A stretch of 64,000 nucleotides of DNA from SKVR01 sp964491395 (GTDB lineage Bacteria; Bacteroidota; Bacteroidia; Bacteroidales; UBA7960), in contig CAZBGI010000009.1 in the NCBI GenBank assembly GCA_964491395.1, positions 14,930 to 78,929 on the forward strand, in the 5' to 3' direction. Of this stretch, positions 36,868-45,809 are shown piece by piece. The notes beneath the pieces were generated by a model. It did not search any database. It was not told where the DNA came from and worked only from the letters and a program-made list of their open reading frames with translations. Position numbers and translations under genes: made by a program. Within the stretch, counting starts at the first letter, position 1. Every line of letters starts with the position of its first letter.

Positions 36868-38343
36868 ATGGCAAAAGATTTTTCAACCCGTGAAGAAAAT
36901 TATTCCAAATGGTACAACGATATCGTCCAGAAGGCTGATTTGGCGGAGAGTTCGGCGGTTCGTGGCTGCATGGTTATTAAGCCCTACGGGTATGCCGTTT
37001 GGGAACGGATGCAGGGTGCGCTGGACAAAATGTTTAAAGATACCGGGCATTCCAACGCTTACTTTCCAATTTTCATACCAAAGTCGTTTTTTAGCAAAGA
37101 AGCCGATCATGTGGAAGGGTTTGCCAAAGAATGCGCTGTGGTTACCCATTACAGGTTGAAGAATTCACCCGATGGCAAAGGGGTTGTGGTGGATGAGGAT
37201 GCCAAACTGGAGGAAGAGCTGATTGTAAGACCTACATCTGAGACCATCATCTGGGATACTTACCGAAACTGGGTACAATCCTACCGCGATTTGCCTATTC
37301 TGGTTAATCAGTGGGCCAATGTAGTAAGATGGGAAATGCGCACCAGGATGTTTTTACGTACCGCCGAATTTTTATGGCAGGAAGGTCACACGGCACATGC
37401 TACCCAGGAAGAAGCTCTGTTTGAAACCCGGCAGATGTTGGATGTATATGCTGATTTTGCTGAAAATTTCATGGCGGTCCCTGTAATGAAAGGTATTAAG
37501 TCGGAGAATGAACGGTTTGCCGGTGCGTTGGAAACATTTTGTATTGAGGCATTGATGCAGGATGGGAAGGCACTTCAGGCGGGTACTTCTCATTTTCTGG
37601 GTCAAAATTTTGCCAAAGCATTTGATGTGAAGTTTACCAATAAAGAAGGAAAACTCGACCATGTATGGGCTACTTCCTGGGGGGTTTCTACCCGTTTGGT
37701 TGGAGCGCTCATCATGGCCCATTCAGATGATCATGGGTTGGTATTACCTCCCAGACTTGCTCCTATTCAGGTAGTTATTGTGCCTATTTACAAAAATAAA
37801 GAACAATATGACCAGGTTTGTGCCAGGGCTGAGGAAATAAAAAACCAATTGCAACAAAAAGGCATCCGGGTAAAACTCGATGACCGCGATACCCATAAGC
37901 CCGGCTGGAAATTCAATGAGTATGAGTTCAAGGGGGTTCCTCTTCGTATTGCTATTGGCCCCAGGGATGTAGAAAACAATACTGTGGAAATGGCCCGCAG
38001 AGATACCCTTGAAAAAGCGTTCTATCAGCAAGCTGATTTGGCTAATAAGATTGAACATCTGCTGGACAATATTCAGGATAATCTCTTCCAGAAAGCTTTG
38101 TCATTCAGAGATTCCAAAACTTTCTATGCTGATACCTGGGAAGAGTTCAACAAAATTCTGGATGAACAGGGTGGGTTTATTTATGCCCACTGGGATGGAA
38201 GCGCTGAAACGGAACAAAAAATCAAAGAAGAAACCAAAGCCACCATTCGTTGCATACCCCTGAATAATAAGCTTGAGGAAGGAAAGTGCATTTACTCCGG
38301 TAAACCCTCCTCTCAACGGGTGGTTTTTGCCAGGGCTTATTAG
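36868..38343 (+). CDS. proS: Prolyl-tRNA synthetase (archaeal/eukaryote-like form)
   Basis: 491 residues. Class II aminoacyl-tRNA synthetase charging tRNA-Pro. Motifs: VRGCMVIKPYGYAVWERMQ near 30, RPTSETIIW near 111, motif 2 NVVRWEMRTRMFLRTAEFLWQEGH near 151, and motif 3 STRLVGALIMAHSDDHG-type near 275. The anticodon-binding domain and the C-terminal zinc-binding extension follow. The bacterial-type editing insertion is absent, as expected of this form. Confidence 0.96.
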   Translation: MAKDFSTREENYSKWYNDIVQKADLAESSAVRGCMVIKPYGYAVWERMQGALDKMFKDTGHSNAYFPIFIPKSFFSKEADHVEGFAKECAVVTHYRLKNSPDGKGVVVDEDAKLEEELIVRPTSETIIWDTYRNWVQSYRDLPILVNQWANVVRWEMRTRMFLRTAEFLWQEGHTAHATQEEALFETRQMLDVYADFAENFMAVPVMKGIKSENERFAGALETFCIEALMQDGKALQAGTSHFLGQNFAKAFDVKFTNKEGKLDHVWATSWGVSTRLVGALIMAHSDDHGLVLPPRLAPIQVVIVPIYKNKEQYDQVCARAEEIKNQLQQKGIRVKLDDRDTHKPGWKFNEYEFKGVPLRIAIGPRDVENNTVEMARRDTLEKAFYQQADLANKIEHLLDNIQDNLFQKALSFRDSKTFYADTWEEFNKILDEQGGFIYAHWDGSAETEQKIKEETKATIRCIPLNNKLEEGKCIYSGKPSSQRVVFARAY

Positions 38344-38353
38344 AAAAAAATAA

Positions 38354-38378
38354 TTGAGTAAAAAGTTCGTTATCTTTG
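38354..38378 (+). promoter_or_regulatory. Promoter of the SPOR-domain gene
   Basis: TTG (38354-38356), 14 bp, TATCTTTG (38371-38378). It lies within a longer in-frame reading from a TTG at 38354, which argues that translation starts at ATG 38435 instead. Confidence 0.65.
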
Positions 38379-38434
38379 GAGTTGTTAATTCAGCAACTTT
38401 TTATATCGTTGGTTTGCTCAGAATATACCATTAT

Positions 38435-38884
38435 ATGAAGTTATTATTGATTGCAATGCTTTTGTTTTCCGGAGTTGCGGAAGCTTTTTCGCAGGAGCAA
38501 AACTCAAAGCCGTATGTAAATCAGGAGGAAAGTGTCGACCGGCTGATTTCTTCTTTCAGAGACTATCAGCGGAGACAGGGAATGCAGGGTTTCAGGGTTC
38601 AGATATACACTGCATCCGGCAACCGTTCCAAGTTACTTACCGACAAAGTAAAGGCAGAGTTTGACGCCAAATATGCAGATGTTCGCTCTTACATCACCTA
38701 TGATGAGCCTTATTATAAATTAAGGGTAGGCGATTTTCGTAACAGGCTGGAGGCACAACAATTCCTCAAAGAAATTTCTTCAGATTATCTGTATGCCATT
38801 GTCGTTGTGGATAAGATTAACCTTCCCAGGTTAAAAATCGAAGAGGAAAATACCAACGATGAAACTGCTCCTGAAACTGAATAA
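38435..38884 (+). CDS. Secreted SPOR-domain protein
   Basis: 149 residues from ATG 38435, giving a clean signal peptide (MKLLLIAMLLFSGVAEAFSQ). The rest is a SPOR domain (about 50-130: MQGFRVQIYTASGNRSKLLT to LYAIVVVDKI) with an acidic tail. Binds peptidoglycan, probably at the septum. A promoter sits just upstream, so it can be transcribed apart from proS, which ends 92 bp before the start. Confidence 0.85.
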   Translation: MKLLLIAMLLFSGVAEAFSQEQNSKPYVNQEESVDRLISSFRDYQRRQGMQGFRVQIYTASGNRSKLLTDKVKAEFDAKYADVRSYITYDEPYYKLRVGDFRNRLEAQQFLKEISSDYLYAIVVVDKINLPRLKIEEENTNDETAPETE

Positions 38885-38909
38885 AAGATAAAACAAATTC
38901 TCTGACCCA

Positions 38910-38946
38910 AAAAAAGCTGCCTGTGATTTTCTCAGGCAGCTTTTTT
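38910..38946 (+). terminator. Bidirectional terminator between SPOR and aldolase genes
   Basis: Fourteen-base perfect stem AAAAAAGCTGCCTG / CAGGCAGCTTTTTT (38910-38923 with 38933-38946), with T runs in both directions. Confidence 0.92.
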
Positions 38947-38964
38947 AATACAATCAACAAAGTT

Positions 38965-40044
38965 TTAATTTTTATCTATTGCATTGAGATCTTCAAATGC
39001 ACTTTTTAATCTTTCTTTCATCGTTTCTTCTGACTTTCTGAGCCAGGCTCTGGGGTCATAGAATTTTTTGTTGGGCTTGTCTTCCCCCTCAGGATTGCCG
39101 ATCTGGGCTTGCAGATAGCCTTCGTTTTTTTGGTAATAATTTTTGATACCCTCCCAGAATGCCCATTGGGTATCTGTATCAATGTTCATTTTAATTACTC
39201 CGTAAGAGATGGCTTCTCTGATTTCTTCTCTTGAAGAGCCGCTACCTCCGTGGAAGACAAAGTTTACCGGTTTGGGACCCGTATTGTATTTCTTTTCAAT
39301 GAATTTCTGAGAGTTGTCAAGAATTTTGGGTTCCAGTCTTACATTTCCGGGCTTATATACGCCGTGCACATTTCCGAAAGAAGCTGCAATGGTAAACTTG
39401 TCTGAGATTGTGTTAAGTGCTTCATACATTTGGGCCACTTCTTCGGGCTGGGTATACAATTTAGAGCTGTCTACATCCGTATTGTCCACACCATCTTCTT
39501 CTCCACCGGTTACGCCCAGCTCAATTTCCAGGGTCATCCCAATTTTGCTCATCCGTTGGTGGTATTTTACACATATATCAATATTCTCTTCCAAAGGATC
39601 TTCGGAGAGGTCCAGCATATGAGAACTGAAAAGAGGCTTTCCATATTTCTCGAAGTGTTCCTCAGAAGCTTCCAGCAAACCATCAATCCAGGGCAGAAGT
39701 TTTCTGGCCGAATGATCGGTATGCATAATAACTCTTACTCCATATAATTCAGCCATCATGGCTACATGCTTTGCTCCCGATATAGCCCCTGCAATTGCTG
39801 CTTGCTGATTTTCGTTGGGCAGGCTTTTGCCAGCGTAAAAGTGGGCTCCACCATTGGAAAATTGTATGATTACCGGAGAATTAACCTCCTTTGCTGTTTC
39901 CAGCACTGCGTTAATAGTATTGGTGCCGGTTACATTTACTGCAGGCAGGGCAAACTGATTTTCTTTGGCGATTTTCAGTAATTCCTGCACCTTATCTCCT
40001 GTCACAATTCCCGGTTGAATGTTTTTCATTAAATTAGCTGCCAT
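38965..40044 (-). CDS. fbaA: Class II fructose-bisphosphate aldolase
   Basis: 359 residues. Zinc-dependent aldolase cleaving fructose-1,6-bisphosphate in glycolysis and running in reverse in gluconeogenesis. Hallmarks: FALPAVNVTGTNTINAVLE near 32, the zinc histidines in VIMHTDHSARK near 107, the conserved acidic LEIELGVTGGEEDGVDN near 178, ASFGNVHGVY near 225, and FHGGSGSSREEI near 270. Length matches class IIA FbaA. Monocistronic. Confidence 0.95.
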   Translation of the reverse strand: MAANLMKNIQPGIVTGDKVQELLKIAKENQFALPAVNVTGTNTINAVLETAKEVNSPVIIQFSNGGAHFYAGKSLPNENQQAAIAGAISGAKHVAMMAELYGVRVIMHTDHSARKLLPWIDGLLEASEEHFEKYGKPLFSSHMLDLSEDPLEENIDICVKYHQRMSKIGMTLEIELGVTGGEEDGVDNTDVDSSKLYTQPEEVAQMYEALNTISDKFTIAASFGNVHGVYKPGNVRLEPKILDNSQKFIEKKYNTGPKPVNFVFHGGSGSSREEIREAISYGVIKMNIDTDTQWAFWEGIKNYYQKNEGYLQAQIGNPEGEDKPNKKFYDPRAWLRKSEETMKERLKSAFEDLNAIDKN

Positions 40045-40356
40045 TGTTATAATTTTAAGATTTATAATTAAACTTACATTTGCAATGTTTTATGCCTTTT
40101 TTCCTTGCTTCAAAATTACAAAAATTGAAGCAGATATACACCAGGTATCCGAAATAGATTGGTTTTTCTTTTCGTTATCAGTGCATTGTCCGTCCAAAGT
40201 AGTCAGAATGCAAGGGTGAAACTATCTTCTTCCTGCCTGCTTAGGTGTGTTGGGTAGATTAATTCTGATGAGGAGACGAACATTTTTAGAATAATTATTG
40301 CTAACTTGCGGTGCAAAACAGATCATACACTAAATTTTAGGGGGTTTTTAAAGTTC
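40045..40356. other. Intergenic region without recognised gene
   Basis: 312 bp between the divergent aldolase and response-regulator genes. It must hold both promoters, but only near matches to TAnnTTTG are seen (for example TAACTTGC at 40300-40307). No repeat or hairpin of note. Confidence 0.5.
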
Positions 40357-41724
40357 ATGTCAAAGGTTTTAATTGTTGATGATGATGTAAATTTTTGCGG
40401 TATCCTGAAATCTTACCTGAGAAGGAAAGGGTATATCGCCGATGAGGCTTATACCTGTAGTGAAGCACTACGACTTCTTCAAAAGGGGGCATATGATGTG
40501 GTGCTCACCGATTTCCGTTTGCCAGATAAAAATGGCCTCGAATTGCTTAAGGTCATAAAGGAGAAGAGAACCGATGCAGTTGTTATTTTGATGACAGCTT
40601 ATGCTGATATCAGGATGGCGGTAAAGGCTATCAAGTTGGGTGCTTTTGAATATGTAACCAAGCCGGTAAATCCCGAAGAAATATTGATGTATGTAAAGAA
40701 AGGACTAGACCGAAAACCTTTGGACCAAACCCCCCTTCGCAAGGAAGAAAAGAAGGTGGGTAAGCAAAAGGACTTTGAATATGTGTATGCTTCGAGTAAG
40801 GAATCCCGGGCAATTCATGATTACATTGCATTGGTGGCTCCCACCGACATGTCGGTGATAATACAGGGAGAGAGCGGTACAGGTAAAGAGTATATTGCCC
40901 GTAAGATACACGAACAAAGCAAACGACAGTCTTTTCCATTTGTAGCCATTGATTGCGGTTCGCTTTCCAAGGAGCTGGCCGGAAGTGAGTTTTTCGGGCA
41001 TATCAAAGGTTCTTTTACAGGTGCCCTTAATGACAAAACCGGGCAATTTGAAGCCGCCAATCAAGGAACCCTGTTCCTGGATGAAATTGGCAATCTCTCT
41101 TATGAGGTACAGGTGAAACTGCTGCGTGCCATCCAGGAGCGGAAAATAAGGAAAATTGGCAGCAACAAAGATATTCCAGTTGATGTGCGCCTTATTACCG
41201 CTACCAATGAAGACCTGCGTGAAGCAGTAAAGAATGGGGCTTTCCGGGAAGATCTTTATCACAGACTCAACGAATTTTCCGTGCACGTCCCCCCCTTGAG
41301 GGATCGAAAGGAGGATATCTCTGTTTTTGTCAGGTTCTTCCTTGAAAAAGCCAACAGGGAACTTGATAAAAAAATTGAACATATTCCTTCAAATATAATG
41401 GAATCCTTTTGGGCATATCCCTGGCCGGGTAACATCCGGGAAGTGAAAAATGTCATAAGAAGAGCTGTATTGCTTTCCAGGGGCAATGAAATTCGCATTG
41501 AGTCTTTGCCCGAAGAAATTCCTTTTTGCGCTAAACCCAAAGACGAAAAACCCATTCCCACGGAAAATGATTTGAGAAGTCTGACTGAGAAGACAGAAAA
41601 GGAACTGATAATTTCTACCTTGCAAAAGGCCAAATTTAATAAATCAAAAACCGCCAAGATTCTCAACATTGATCGGAAAACTTTATACAACAAGCTTAAG
41701 CTTTACGGCATTGCCGGGAGCTAA
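40357..41724 (+). CDS. Sigma-54-dependent response regulator (NtrC/AtoC type)
   Basis: 455 residues from ATG 40357 (MSKVLIVDDD); an in-frame ATG at 40306 adds a non-conserved leader. Receiver domain (about 1-118) with DDD pocket near 8, phospho-Asp in LTDFRLPDKNG near 52 and Lys in YVTKPVNPEE near 103. AAA+ domain (about 145-380) with Walker A GESGTGKE, GSFTGA loop and Walker B GTLFLDEIGN. C-terminal Fis helix-turn-helix (FNKSKTAKILNIDRKTLYNKL). No histidine kinase in the window, so an orphan here. Confidence 0.94.
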   Translation: MSKVLIVDDDVNFCGILKSYLRRKGYIADEAYTCSEALRLLQKGAYDVVLTDFRLPDKNGLELLKVIKEKRTDAVVILMTAYADIRMAVKAIKLGAFEYVTKPVNPEEILMYVKKGLDRKPLDQTPLRKEEKKVGKQKDFEYVYASSKESRAIHDYIALVAPTDMSVIIQGESGTGKEYIARKIHEQSKRQSFPFVAIDCGSLSKELAGSEFFGHIKGSFTGALNDKTGQFEAANQGTLFLDEIGNLSYEVQVKLLRAIQERKIRKIGSNKDIPVDVRLITATNEDLREAVKNGAFREDLYHRLNEFSVHVPPLRDRKEDISVFVRFFLEKANRELDKKIEHIPSNIMESFWAYPWPGNIREVKNVIRRAVLLSRGNEIRIESLPEEIPFCAKPKDEKPIPTENDLRSLTEKTEKELIISTLQKAKFNKSKTAKILNIDRKTLYNKLKLYGIAGS

Positions 41725-41730
41725 TGGCTG

Positions 41731-41787
41731 AAAAGTGTGGAATCCATCTTGTTTTGTGTAAATTATCCCTGTATTCCACACTTTTTT
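41731..41787 (+). terminator. Terminator after the response regulator
   Basis: Thirteen-base stem AAAAGTGTGGAAT / ATTCCACACTTTT (41731-41743 with 41773-41785) and T run, six bases after the stop; the loop is long (29 bases). Confidence 0.8.
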
Positions 41788-41997
41788 GGGGAATTATTTC
41801 ACACTTTCTTTAAAGATAGAATGACCCTGTAAAAAGCCGAAAAAAAATAACCTAACGTAAAATATTGATAAATAGTGCTGTGCAAGTTTTTAAAGGCAAG
41901 TAATAATTTTCGGCACGTTTTTTTCATTGTTATAAGTGAATTTGTGATAGATTAGAATTTCCCCCTAATTACATAAATTTCCCTTTTGTTTTCCTAT

Positions 41998-42031
41998 GCC
42001 GGCAGTTCCCCGCTGCCGGCTTCCTCTTTTT
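41998..42031 (+). terminator. Orphan intrinsic terminator
   Basis: Eight-base stem GCCGGCAG / CTGCCGGC (41998-42005 with 42013-42020), then TTCCTCTTTTT. It follows no open reading frame: the response-regulator gene already has a terminator 210 bp upstream. It may end a small RNA. Confidence 0.65.
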
Positions 42032-42125
42032 ATAGACCATGCTATCTTCAAACCTTCCGAAATAACCCTTGCCATACAAGTTGTTTTGTACTACGTACGC
42101 TAAAATAATGCTGGAGGTTTCTGCG

Positions 42126-42152
42126 TTTGAATATCCAATTGTACTAACTTTG
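42126..42152 (+). promoter_or_regulatory. Promoter of the coiled-coil lipoprotein gene
   Basis: TTTG (42126-42129), 15 bp, TAACTTTG (42145-42152): full consensus match. It implies a leader of roughly 165 bases before ATG 42325. Confidence 0.65.
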
Positions 42153-42324
42153 TTAACATGGCCTGCTCAACTGGTTGTGTCGGGAACCATGAGAGGTCAT
42201 GCAACAATTTTTAACTTCCTTATACTTATATAAAGAACACTCAACCATGAAAAATCAGCTTACATCTTTTTGCAAAAATACCCACAGAACAAGGATTGCT
42301 TTAAGCCCACTGTTCAGGTTATCC

Positions 42325-43179
42325 ATGAAAAATTTAGTGCCGTTGATTATGGTGCTTCTTATGATTTCCTGCCAGAATCAGCAGCAGGAGGTAGAACGTC
42401 TGGAGCAGGAAAACCAGGATTTGAAGGCACGCATTGAGCAAAATTCTGAAAATGTAGAAACGTATTTTGCTGATCTGGACGAAATTGAGAGCAATCTGCA
42501 GATGATCAAAGAAACGGAAAACATGATTACTGGTGGTGCTTCCGATGACATCGAACTTGGGCAAAATCAGCAGGAGCGCATCAATGAAGATATTCAGCTT
42601 ATTGCCCAACTGATGGAGCGAAACAGAACCCTCATAGCCAATCTGAACAACCGGTTGCAAAATGCTGACACGCGTATTGCAGGATTTGAAAGCACCATCC
42701 AGAAATTGAATCATACCCTGGAAGAGAAAGAGATTGAAATTTCTTTGCTCAGAGATCAGCTTGCCTCCATGAACTTTCAGGTGGATATGCTTTCCGCTAA
42801 AGTTGATACCCTGGAGCAGGAAGCTTTGGAAAGGAGTCGTAAATTGCAGCAACAAACTATTGAACTTAATACCGCCTATTATGCCATTGGCTCGCAAAAA
42901 GAGCTGCAGGACAATCAGGTTATATCCAGGGAAGGCGGATTCCTGGGAATCGGAAAGACTGTAAGGATGAAAGCCGACTTTAACCATGACTTCTTTACCC
43001 GCATCGACATTACCCGCGACTTCGATATTTCCATTATGGGCGACCGTCCCCGCCTTGTCACTACACACCCCGAAGGCTCATTCCGCATGCAATCGGAAGG
43101 TGATGAGCAATGGCTGGAGATTACAGATCCTGATGCCTTCTGGTCAGCTTCCCGATACCTGGTAATACAGGTCAGATAA
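42325..43179 (+). CDS. Coiled-coil lipoprotein of unknown function
   Basis: 284 residues from ATG 42325, which places a lipoprotein signal at the start (VLLMISCQNQ; cysteine near 16). In-frame ATGs at 42199 and 42247 would bury that signal. Residues about 20-185 are almost continuous coiled coil with few breaks, followed by a C-terminal region (about 195-284) containing EGGFLGIGKTVRMK and a beta-rich end (ITDPDAFWSASRYLVIQVR). No enzyme motif seen. Probably a periplasmic or surface trimer or dimer; similarity to collagen-binding-type adhesin lipoproteins annotated in Bacteroidota is possible but not shown. Confidence 0.75.
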   Translation: MKNLVPLIMVLLMISCQNQQQEVERLEQENQDLKARIEQNSENVETYFADLDEIESNLQMIKETENMITGGASDDIELGQNQQERINEDIQLIAQLMERNRTLIANLNNRLQNADTRIAGFESTIQKLNHTLEEKEIEISLLRDQLASMNFQVDMLSAKVDTLEQEALERSRKLQQQTIELNTAYYAIGSQKELQDNQVISREGGFLGIGKTVRMKADFNHDFFTRIDITRDFDISIMGDRPRLVTTHPEGSFRMQSEGDEQWLEITDPDAFWSASRYLVIQVR

Positions 43180-43204
43180 TTCCTTCGATATGAAAAAAAG
43201 AATA

Positions 43205-43240
43205 GGGGAAGACTTAACCGGCTTCCCCTTCTTTCTTTTA
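43205..43240 (+). terminator. Bidirectional terminator between lipoprotein and yfcC genes
   Basis: Seven-base stem GGGGAAG / CTTCCCC (43205-43211 with 43222-43228), TTCTTTCTTTT on the plus strand and TATTCTTTTTTT on the minus strand. Confidence 0.7.
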
Positions 43241-44857
43241 AAAACCGTTGAGCTGCATGGTTACTGTGGGTATCAGCAACAGGAAGCCCAGAATTATTAA
43301 TATAAGAATCAAGGGCCATACCCATTGAACCCATTTGTGGTAAGGGATACGCGCGATACCCAAAACTGCTATCAATACCCCTGAAGTAGGAGTTATCATA
43401 TTGGTAAAACCATCTCCAAACTGGAAGGCCATTACCGTAGCTTGCCTTGAAATGCCAATCAAATCGCTGAAAGGTGCCATGATGGGCATGGTAATGGCTG
43501 CTTTGGCTGAGCCCGACGGGATGACAATATTGATAATGGTCTGAATGACATACATGATTCCCACGGAGGCAACATCGCCAAAATTGCCCATGGCTTTGGA
43601 TAAGCCGTAGAGTATGGAGTCAATGATGCCGCCATCTGATAACACAACAATGATTCCTCCTGCCAGTCCCACGATAATGGCTGCTGACATTATATCCTTT
43701 ACTCCCTCGAGAAACAATACCGCTATTTCATCGGCTGTTTTGTTGATAGAAATTCCACTGGCAATTCCCATTGTGAGAAACAAAGTAGCAATTTCCATTA
43801 CATACCATTCATAACCCATTACACCTACGATGAGGTAAATTATTGTATAAGCCAGTAAAAGCAGGATGAAAAAGTGCACTGATTTTCTGAGGGCCAGGAT
43901 TCCTAAAATAGCGAAAAGTGCAGTGAAAAGAGGCAAAACATAAAACCCAAACGATGAATTACCCACCGTCATTACCGTGTAAGGGTGAAATACCGAAAAG
44001 AGGGTCATGGCCGCCAGGATCGCCCCATACACCCACCAGGCTATAGCAGGAGTGTAGTAAGCTACCTGATTGCTTTCACTTTCTCCACGTTTCCGCCAAT
44101 AAGCGTCTTCGGCATACATAAGGGATGACTGAGGTTTGTGGCGAATCTTTTTTGCATAACGCAGCACAAAGGCAATCCCCACGAAATTGATAACCAGCCA
44201 GGCAAACATCCGGTATTCGATACCTGAGAAAAGGGGCAAATCGGCCAGTCCCTGGGCAATACCAATGGTAAAGGGGTTGAGAATGGCTCCGGCAAACCCC
44301 AGGTGCGCTGCAATATACACCATGGAAACGCCCATAAATGAATCATAGCCCATAGAAATGGCAAGGGGAATCAGAATGATCACAAAAGCAATGGTTTCTT
44401 CACTCATGCCAAATATTGCCCCAAAAATACTAAACATGAACATTATCAGTACGATAATGACATTGTCCACCCCCAATCTTCGCATCAATCCATTGTGTTC
44501 CAGTTTCCGGGTGAATTTTAAAAAGGCAAAAATTCCCACATCTATGGCTTTGCTTTTGTTCATGATCCAGAAAGCGCCGCCAATCATCAGGATAAAAATG
44601 ATGATATTGCTTTGTTTTACAAATCCTTTAAAGAGGGCCGAAAAAACCTGCCAGGTTTGCACATTGCTGTTAAACTCAGCTTTTGCTTCTTCAGGAAGGT
44701 TCTCCTCGTAAAAAAACACCATTTGGGTTTGTTCCTTTCCTTCAACCATCGAGGTTACTTCAACATATTTTCCCGGAGGAATAACCCATGTGAGCATGGC
44801 AGAAAGAACTATTATTCCGAAAACAATAACGTAAGTGTGAGGTACTTTTTTTAACAT
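43238..44857 (-). CDS. YfcC-family transporter (putative basic amino-acid/dipeptide carrier)
   Basis: 539 residues with about 12 predicted transmembrane helices. Family features include the N-terminal PHTYVIVFGIIVLSAMLTWVIPPG, FGAIFGMSEETIAFVIILIPLA, the hairpin AILNPFTIGIAQGLADLPLFSG near 190, and a C-terminal IVIPSGSAKAAITMPIMAP. YfcC proteins belong to the DcuC-like ion-transporter superfamily, and members are annotated as basic amino-acid antiporters. Last gene of the SusCD-cyanophycinase operon, 23 bp after the cyanophycinase gene, which suggests it imports arginine or beta-Asp-Arg released outside the inner membrane. Confidence 0.88.
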   Translation of the reverse strand: MLKKVPHTYVIVFGIIVLSAMLTWVIPPGKYVEVTSMVEGKEQTQMVFFYEENLPEEAKAEFNSNVQTWQVFSALFKGFVKQSNIIIFILMIGGAFWIMNKSKAIDVGIFAFLKFTRKLEHNGLMRRLGVDNVIIVLIMFMFSIFGAIFGMSEETIAFVIILIPLAISMGYDSFMGVSMVYIAAHLGFAGAILNPFTIGIAQGLADLPLFSGIEYRMFAWLVINFVGIAFVLRYAKKIRHKPQSSLMYAEDAYWRKRGESESNQVAYYTPAIAWWVYGAILAAMTLFSVFHPYTVMTVGNSSFGFYVLPLFTALFAILGILALRKSVHFFILLLLAYTIIYLIVGVMGYEWYVMEIATLFLTMGIASGISINKTADEIAVLFLEGVKDIMSAAIIVGLAGGIIVVLSDGGIIDSILYGLSKAMGNFGDVASVGIMYVIQTIINIVIPSGSAKAAITMPIMAPFSDLIGISRQATVMAFQFGDGFTNMITPTSGVLIAVLGIARIPYHKWVQWVWPLILILIILGFLLLIPTVTMQLNGF

Positions 44858-44880
44858 GAAAATGGATGTTTGAGGTTAAT

Positions 44881-45738
44881 TTACAAGTCAAATTTTTCGC
44901 CCGATAAATATATGTCAATTTTTAGGTTTTTTGCGCCCAGTTTGTGGTTTTGTTCAAAAAAAGAATGGTCGGGATTGGAAAAAACCATCACCTGAGATTC
45001 GCCAATAACTTCTGCCTGGTCTTCCTTTACAAGAATGGCCGTGGATTCATCAATGCCAATGCCTGTAAAGCCGGGGTTTTCAATAATGGCCGTAAGAAGC
45101 CTGTTGTGCCTGCTTCTCCAGATAAAATGCTGGTCAACAATTGCAGACTGAAGGAAGCCCAGTCCCCTGGCGAGTTCCAGATTTTCAGACTCGATGGTAC
45201 GGAAAGTCGCGCTGTATTCAGGATAGCGCAGCTCATTGCCGGTAATCATTTTTTGGCTCATTACAGCCGCCCCGGCACTGGTACCTGCAATCAGGGCTCC
45301 ATTGTTGCGGGCAGTATGGATGGCTTCTTCAATGGCTGTTTCCTCAACTACTTCCATGAATCTGTTTTGGTCGCCTCCGCTGATATAAATCAGGGCTGCA
45401 TTTTTCAAAGAGTCAATTTTTGAGGAGTCCGGTGTTTCTCCGGGCAGGAAGTTGAAGCCTGTTATTTGAGTTATTCCGGCTTCAATAAACTGTTCCGAAG
45501 ACCAGATGATGGCTGAATCGGGCATACTGCTTGCCATGGGCAATACTACTGCATATCCTCCTTCCCTGAGGCCGGATGCATCAATCATTTTTTCCACCAG
45601 TTCTGAAGGACGGCTACCACCACCGATAATAAACAAGCCTCCCTTATCGGCTTGTTGCGATTGTTGTTGCCCCGGGGTTTTGCAGCTGAAAATCAGCAAT
45701 GCCAAAAGGGTACATATTATTCCTAATCGTCGTGTCAT
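44881..45738 (-). CDS. Exported cyanophycinase lipoprotein (peptidase family S51)
   Basis: 285 residues from ATG 45738, with a lipoprotein signal (TLLALLIFSCKTPG; cysteine near 17). An ATG at 45786 would add 16 residues before the signal. Cyanophycinase signatures: GGLFIIGGGSRP near 33, ISGGDQNRFME near 117, the catalytic serine in IAGTSAGAAVMS near 145, VDQHFIWRSRHNRLL near 197 and GIGIDESTAILV near 222; the last two separate cyanophycinase from dipeptidase E. The enzyme cuts the Asp backbone of cyanophycin to beta-Asp-Arg. A lipid-anchored enzyme next to SusCD points to use of external polymer. Substrate could also be another beta-aspartyl polymer. Confidence 0.88.
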   Translation of the reverse strand: MTRRLGIICTLLALLIFSCKTPGQQQSQQADKGGLFIIGGGSRPSELVEKMIDASGLREGGYAVVLPMASSMPDSAIIWSSEQFIEAGITQITGFNFLPGETPDSSKIDSLKNAALIYISGGDQNRFMEVVEETAIEEAIHTARNNGALIAGTSAGAAVMSQKMITGNELRYPEYSATFRTIESENLELARGLGFLQSAIVDQHFIWRSRHNRLLTAIIENPGFTGIGIDESTAILVKEDQAEVIGESQVMVFSNPDHSFFEQNHKLGAKNLKIDIYLSGEKFDL

Positions 45739-45756
45739 GTTTTTCCTGAAATTAGT

Positions 45757-45794
45757 AAGGGCCGTTGAATGGCTATGGGGATTCAACGGCCCTT
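45757..45794. other. Intercistronic 14-bp perfect hairpin
   Basis: AAGGGCCGTTGAAT / ATTCAACGGCCCTT (45757-45770 with 45781-45794) lies between the PKD lipoprotein stop and the cyanophycinase start. There is no T run on the minus strand, so it is more likely an mRNA-stabilising or processing element than a terminator. Confidence 0.6.
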
Positions 45795-45809
45795 TAGGTT
45801 AAGTTAGTG

